A DNA stretch of 64,000 bases from Bacteroidia bacterium. Its GTDB lineage: Bacteria > Bacteroidota > Bacteroidia > Chitinophagales > Chitinophagaceae. The stretch covers positions 55,315 to 119,314 of the forward strand of contig JAUICZ010000005.1 of NCBI GenBank assembly GCA_030429205.1, in the 5' to 3' direction. The notes beneath the pieces were generated by a model. It saw only the letters and a program-made list of their open reading frames with translations, made no database searches and was not told where the DNA came from. The translations under genes were made by a program, and so were the position numbers. Shown piece after piece: positions 62,518-64,000 of this stretch. Positions within the stretch are counted from its first letter, which is position 1. Every line of letters starts with the position of its first letter.

Positions 62518-63534
62518 ATGAAGATATTAGTTATAAGGTTTTCTTCTATTGGAGATATTGTACTTACTACTCCCATTGTAAGATGTTTAAAAGAGCAGTT
62601 AGCAGATGCTCAAGTACACTATGTAACAAAGGCGTCTTTTCGTTCTGTTGTTTTGCCTAACCCTTACATTGATAAGTGCTTTTATTTAGATGATAATTGG
62701 AACGAATTGTTATCAGATCTAAAGAAAGAAGAGTATGATTATGTAATAGATTTGCACAAAAATATCCGAACATTAAAAGTGAAAAGGGCTTTAAAATCTA
62801 AAAGTCTCACCTTTAACAAACTCAATTTTAAGAAGTGGATATACGTCAATTTTAAAAAGAATCTGCTGCCTGATAAAAGTATAGTTGAGCGATATTTTGC
62901 CGCTGTCCGACCATTAGGGATCAAAAATGATGGTAAGGGGTTGGATTACTTTCTGCCCAAGAAAGCGGAGGTGACCAACAAAGATATACCCATGAGCCAT
63001 TGGGCCGGTTACGTAGCTTGCGTAATTGGGGGCTCTTATTCCACTAAAAAGTATCCGATCGAAAAGTGGAAAGAGTTTTGTGAGCTGAGTCCTTACCCTG
63101 TGATCCTATTAGGTGGGCCTGACGATAAAACTGCCGGGCAGGAGATTGCTACTGTAGACAATGTGAAAGTATATAACGCTTGTGGCAAGTTTACTCTTGA
63201 TGAGTCTGCTTGTTTAGTAAAGTTTTCAAAAGTTGTCGTATCGAATGATACAGGATTGATGCATATAGCTGCAGCATATAAAAAACCACTAATATCGCTA
63301 TGGGGAAACACTACACCGGAAATGGGCATGTTTCCTTATTTCGGCTACAATAACCTCAATACAACCATAGCTAAAGAATCTGTTATTATTGAAAATCTTA
63401 ATTTAAGTTGTCGTCCTTGTTCTAAGATAGGATATAACAAATGTCCTAAGGGGCATTTTAACTGTATGAAGTTGATTGATAATCAACAGATTATTAATAA
63501 TATAAATAATTTTTGGAAAGCCTCCCAACCTTAG
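62518..63534 (+). CDS. Glycosyltransferase family 9 (heptosyltransferase-like)
   Basis: 338 residues, GT-B fold, cytoplasmic face of the inner membrane. MKILVIRFSSIGDIVLTTPI is the usual start of heptosyltransferases (ADP-heptose:LPS), then DYVIDLHKNIRT, VILLGGPDDKT, and NDTGLMHIAAAYKKPLISLWG, the nucleotide-sugar site. The tail RPCSKIGYNKCPKGHFNC has four cysteines as in other family members of this phylum. It probably extends the LPS core, consistent with kdsA in this window. It begins 20 nt after the LysM gene. Confidence 0.93.
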   Translation: MKILVIRFSSIGDIVLTTPIVRCLKEQLADAQVHYVTKASFRSVVLPNPYIDKCFYLDDNWNELLSDLKKEEYDYVIDLHKNIRTLKVKRALKSKSLTFNKLNFKKWIYVNFKKNLLPDKSIVERYFAAVRPLGIKNDGKGLDYFLPKKAEVTNKDIPMSHWAGYVACVIGGSYSTKKYPIEKWKEFCELSPYPVILLGGPDDKTAGQEIATVDNVKVYNACGKFTLDESACLVKFSKVVVSNDTGLMHIAAAYKKPLISLWGNTTPEMGMFPYFGYNNLNTTIAKESVIIENLNLSCRPCSKIGYNKCPKGHFNCMKLIDNQQIINNINNFWKASQP

Positions 63535-63623
63535 GAATAATTGTCATGTCTGGTATTTTACAGAAGCATGTTATATATATGTTTTATGCGATAATATGAT
63601 GATTGCTGTTTAGAATTTTTAGT

Positions 63624-63654
63624 ATTGTTTTCTACTGCTCAATTGTTATATTTG
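63624..63654 (+). promoter_or_regulatory. Promoter of the second cargo gene (ATTG-N19-TATATTTG)
   Basis: ATTG at 63624-63627, exactly 19 bases, then TATATTTG at 63647-63654: a good match to TTG-N19-TAnnTTTG. The leader to ATG 63700 is about 40 nt. Confidence 0.6.
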
Positions 63655-63699
63655 TTAGCATTATAAAGTTTAGATTAACAAATATTTATATACGGAATC

Positions 63700-64000
63700 A
63701 TGAAGCAAATACGCTCATTTTTAACACTTAGTTTGGTTTTTGCTCTTGTGGCGATTTTCACGCCTAAGCAAGCGGAGGCATCTCACGCAGCGGGAGCGGA
63801 GATCATATATGTACACATCAGCGATTCTACTTATCAGTTTTTCTTTAAGTTTTATCGTGACTGTACGGGTATTTCAGAGCCCGGTACGGTAAACTTGTGT
63901 TTTTATAACACCTGTACGAACCAGACTTTCAACCAAACGATGCAGAAGTGGACAGGAACACTTCCACCGGATAACCGTCCTAACGGTTCATCAGTATCAG
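63700..64000 (+). CDS. Secreted protein, paralogue of the 1413-3470 gene (cut by window edge)
   Basis: Only the first 100 residues are in the window. Signal peptide 1-27 (KQAEA-S). The mature start HAAGAEIIYVHISDSTYQ is the same block as in the minus-strand gene at 1413-3470 and the region VNLCFYNTCTNQTF is close to its VNLCFYNSCTSQSF. Across a 29-residue stretch I count 19 identities. It is probably a T9SS cargo protein as well, but its C-terminus cannot be seen. It has its own promoter at 63624-63654. Confidence 0.85.
   Translation, partial: MKQIRSFLTLSLVFALVAIFTPKQAEASHAAGAEIIYVHISDSTYQFFFKFYRDCTGISEPGTVNLCFYNTCTNQTFNQTMQKWTGTLPPDNRPNGSSVS

Overview
The window is a compact, AT-rich piece of a Bacteroidota chromosome, most likely from the class Chitinophagia (inference). 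The evidence is: five secreted proteins built like type IX secretion (T9SS) cargo, with type A sorting tails or gliding-motility-type C-terminal domains; -7 promoter boxes of the Bacteroidota form TAnnTTTG; a SusC-like carboxypeptidase-regulatory/DUF5686 protein; and a UbiA homologue of the futalosine (MqnP) type. About 60 genes are tightly packed. I see no IS element, prophage, CRISPR array or rRNA operon, and one tRNA.

Layout. 1-9.1 kb: the start of metG (runs off the left edge), two T9SS cargo genes, a YdeI-like gene, and a minus-strand SDR / ABC ATPase / permease / surE operon. 9.3-11.5 kb: a convergent MbnP-like lipoprotein and di-haem MbnH/cytochrome c peroxidase-like lipoprotein, each with its own terminator. 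11.7-16 kb: recQ, then an operon of a secreted unknown, a methyltransferase and folK. 16-22 kb: sppA, a fasciclin protein, sdaA, kdsA and a secreted alpha/beta hydrolase. 22-30.6 kb: an S9 peptidase, a five-gene operon (pepT, DUF1573, mqnP-like, dapB, membrane protein), marC and a long-chain acyl-CoA synthetase. 30.6-37.3 kb: an ABC/FtsX-type exporter, a ZIP transporter, a BlaI/BlaR1-TonB regulatory pair with tandem operators, trpS and a deoxynucleoside kinase. 37.3-42.4 kb: a DUF5686 protein, a large T9SS type B protein and tRNA-Gln. 42.5-49.6 kb: mrdA-rodA (cell elongation), an MBL hydrolase, an ECF sigma/anti-sigma-like/sensor operon, fmt and aroQ. 49.7-54.3 kb: marR-xerD-lipoprotein and a glycine-rich PKD adhesin. 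54.4-64 kb: a secreted class V aminotransferase, two GNATs, a redoxin, an HD hydrolase, purB, an RsmF-like rRNA methylase, a LysM protein, a GT9 glycosyltransferase, and the start of a second copy of the secreted family seen at 1.4-3.5 kb.

How it works together. Most genes are housekeeping: translation (metG, trpS, fmt, tRNA-Gln, the rRNA methylase), the cell envelope (kdsA, mrdA, rodA, dapB, LysM, GT9), DNA (recQ, xerD) and cofactors (folK, aroQ, mqnP). The accessory layer is surface and periplasmic: T9SS cargo, copper/haem lipoproteins, and two envelope-sensing regulatory units.

No obvious new defence or mobile system is present. The most informative oddities are an Omp28-like protein that has lost its CxxC; the MbnP/MbnH-like pair; paired operator dyads in front of blaI and a dyad over the marR promoter; a full promoter that fires into a terminator hairpin in front of sdaA; several genes whose -7 box ends only 4-8 nt before the ATG (probably leaderless mRNAs); and convergent genes that share a TTAA stop. 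All calls come from reading the sequence; no database search was run.
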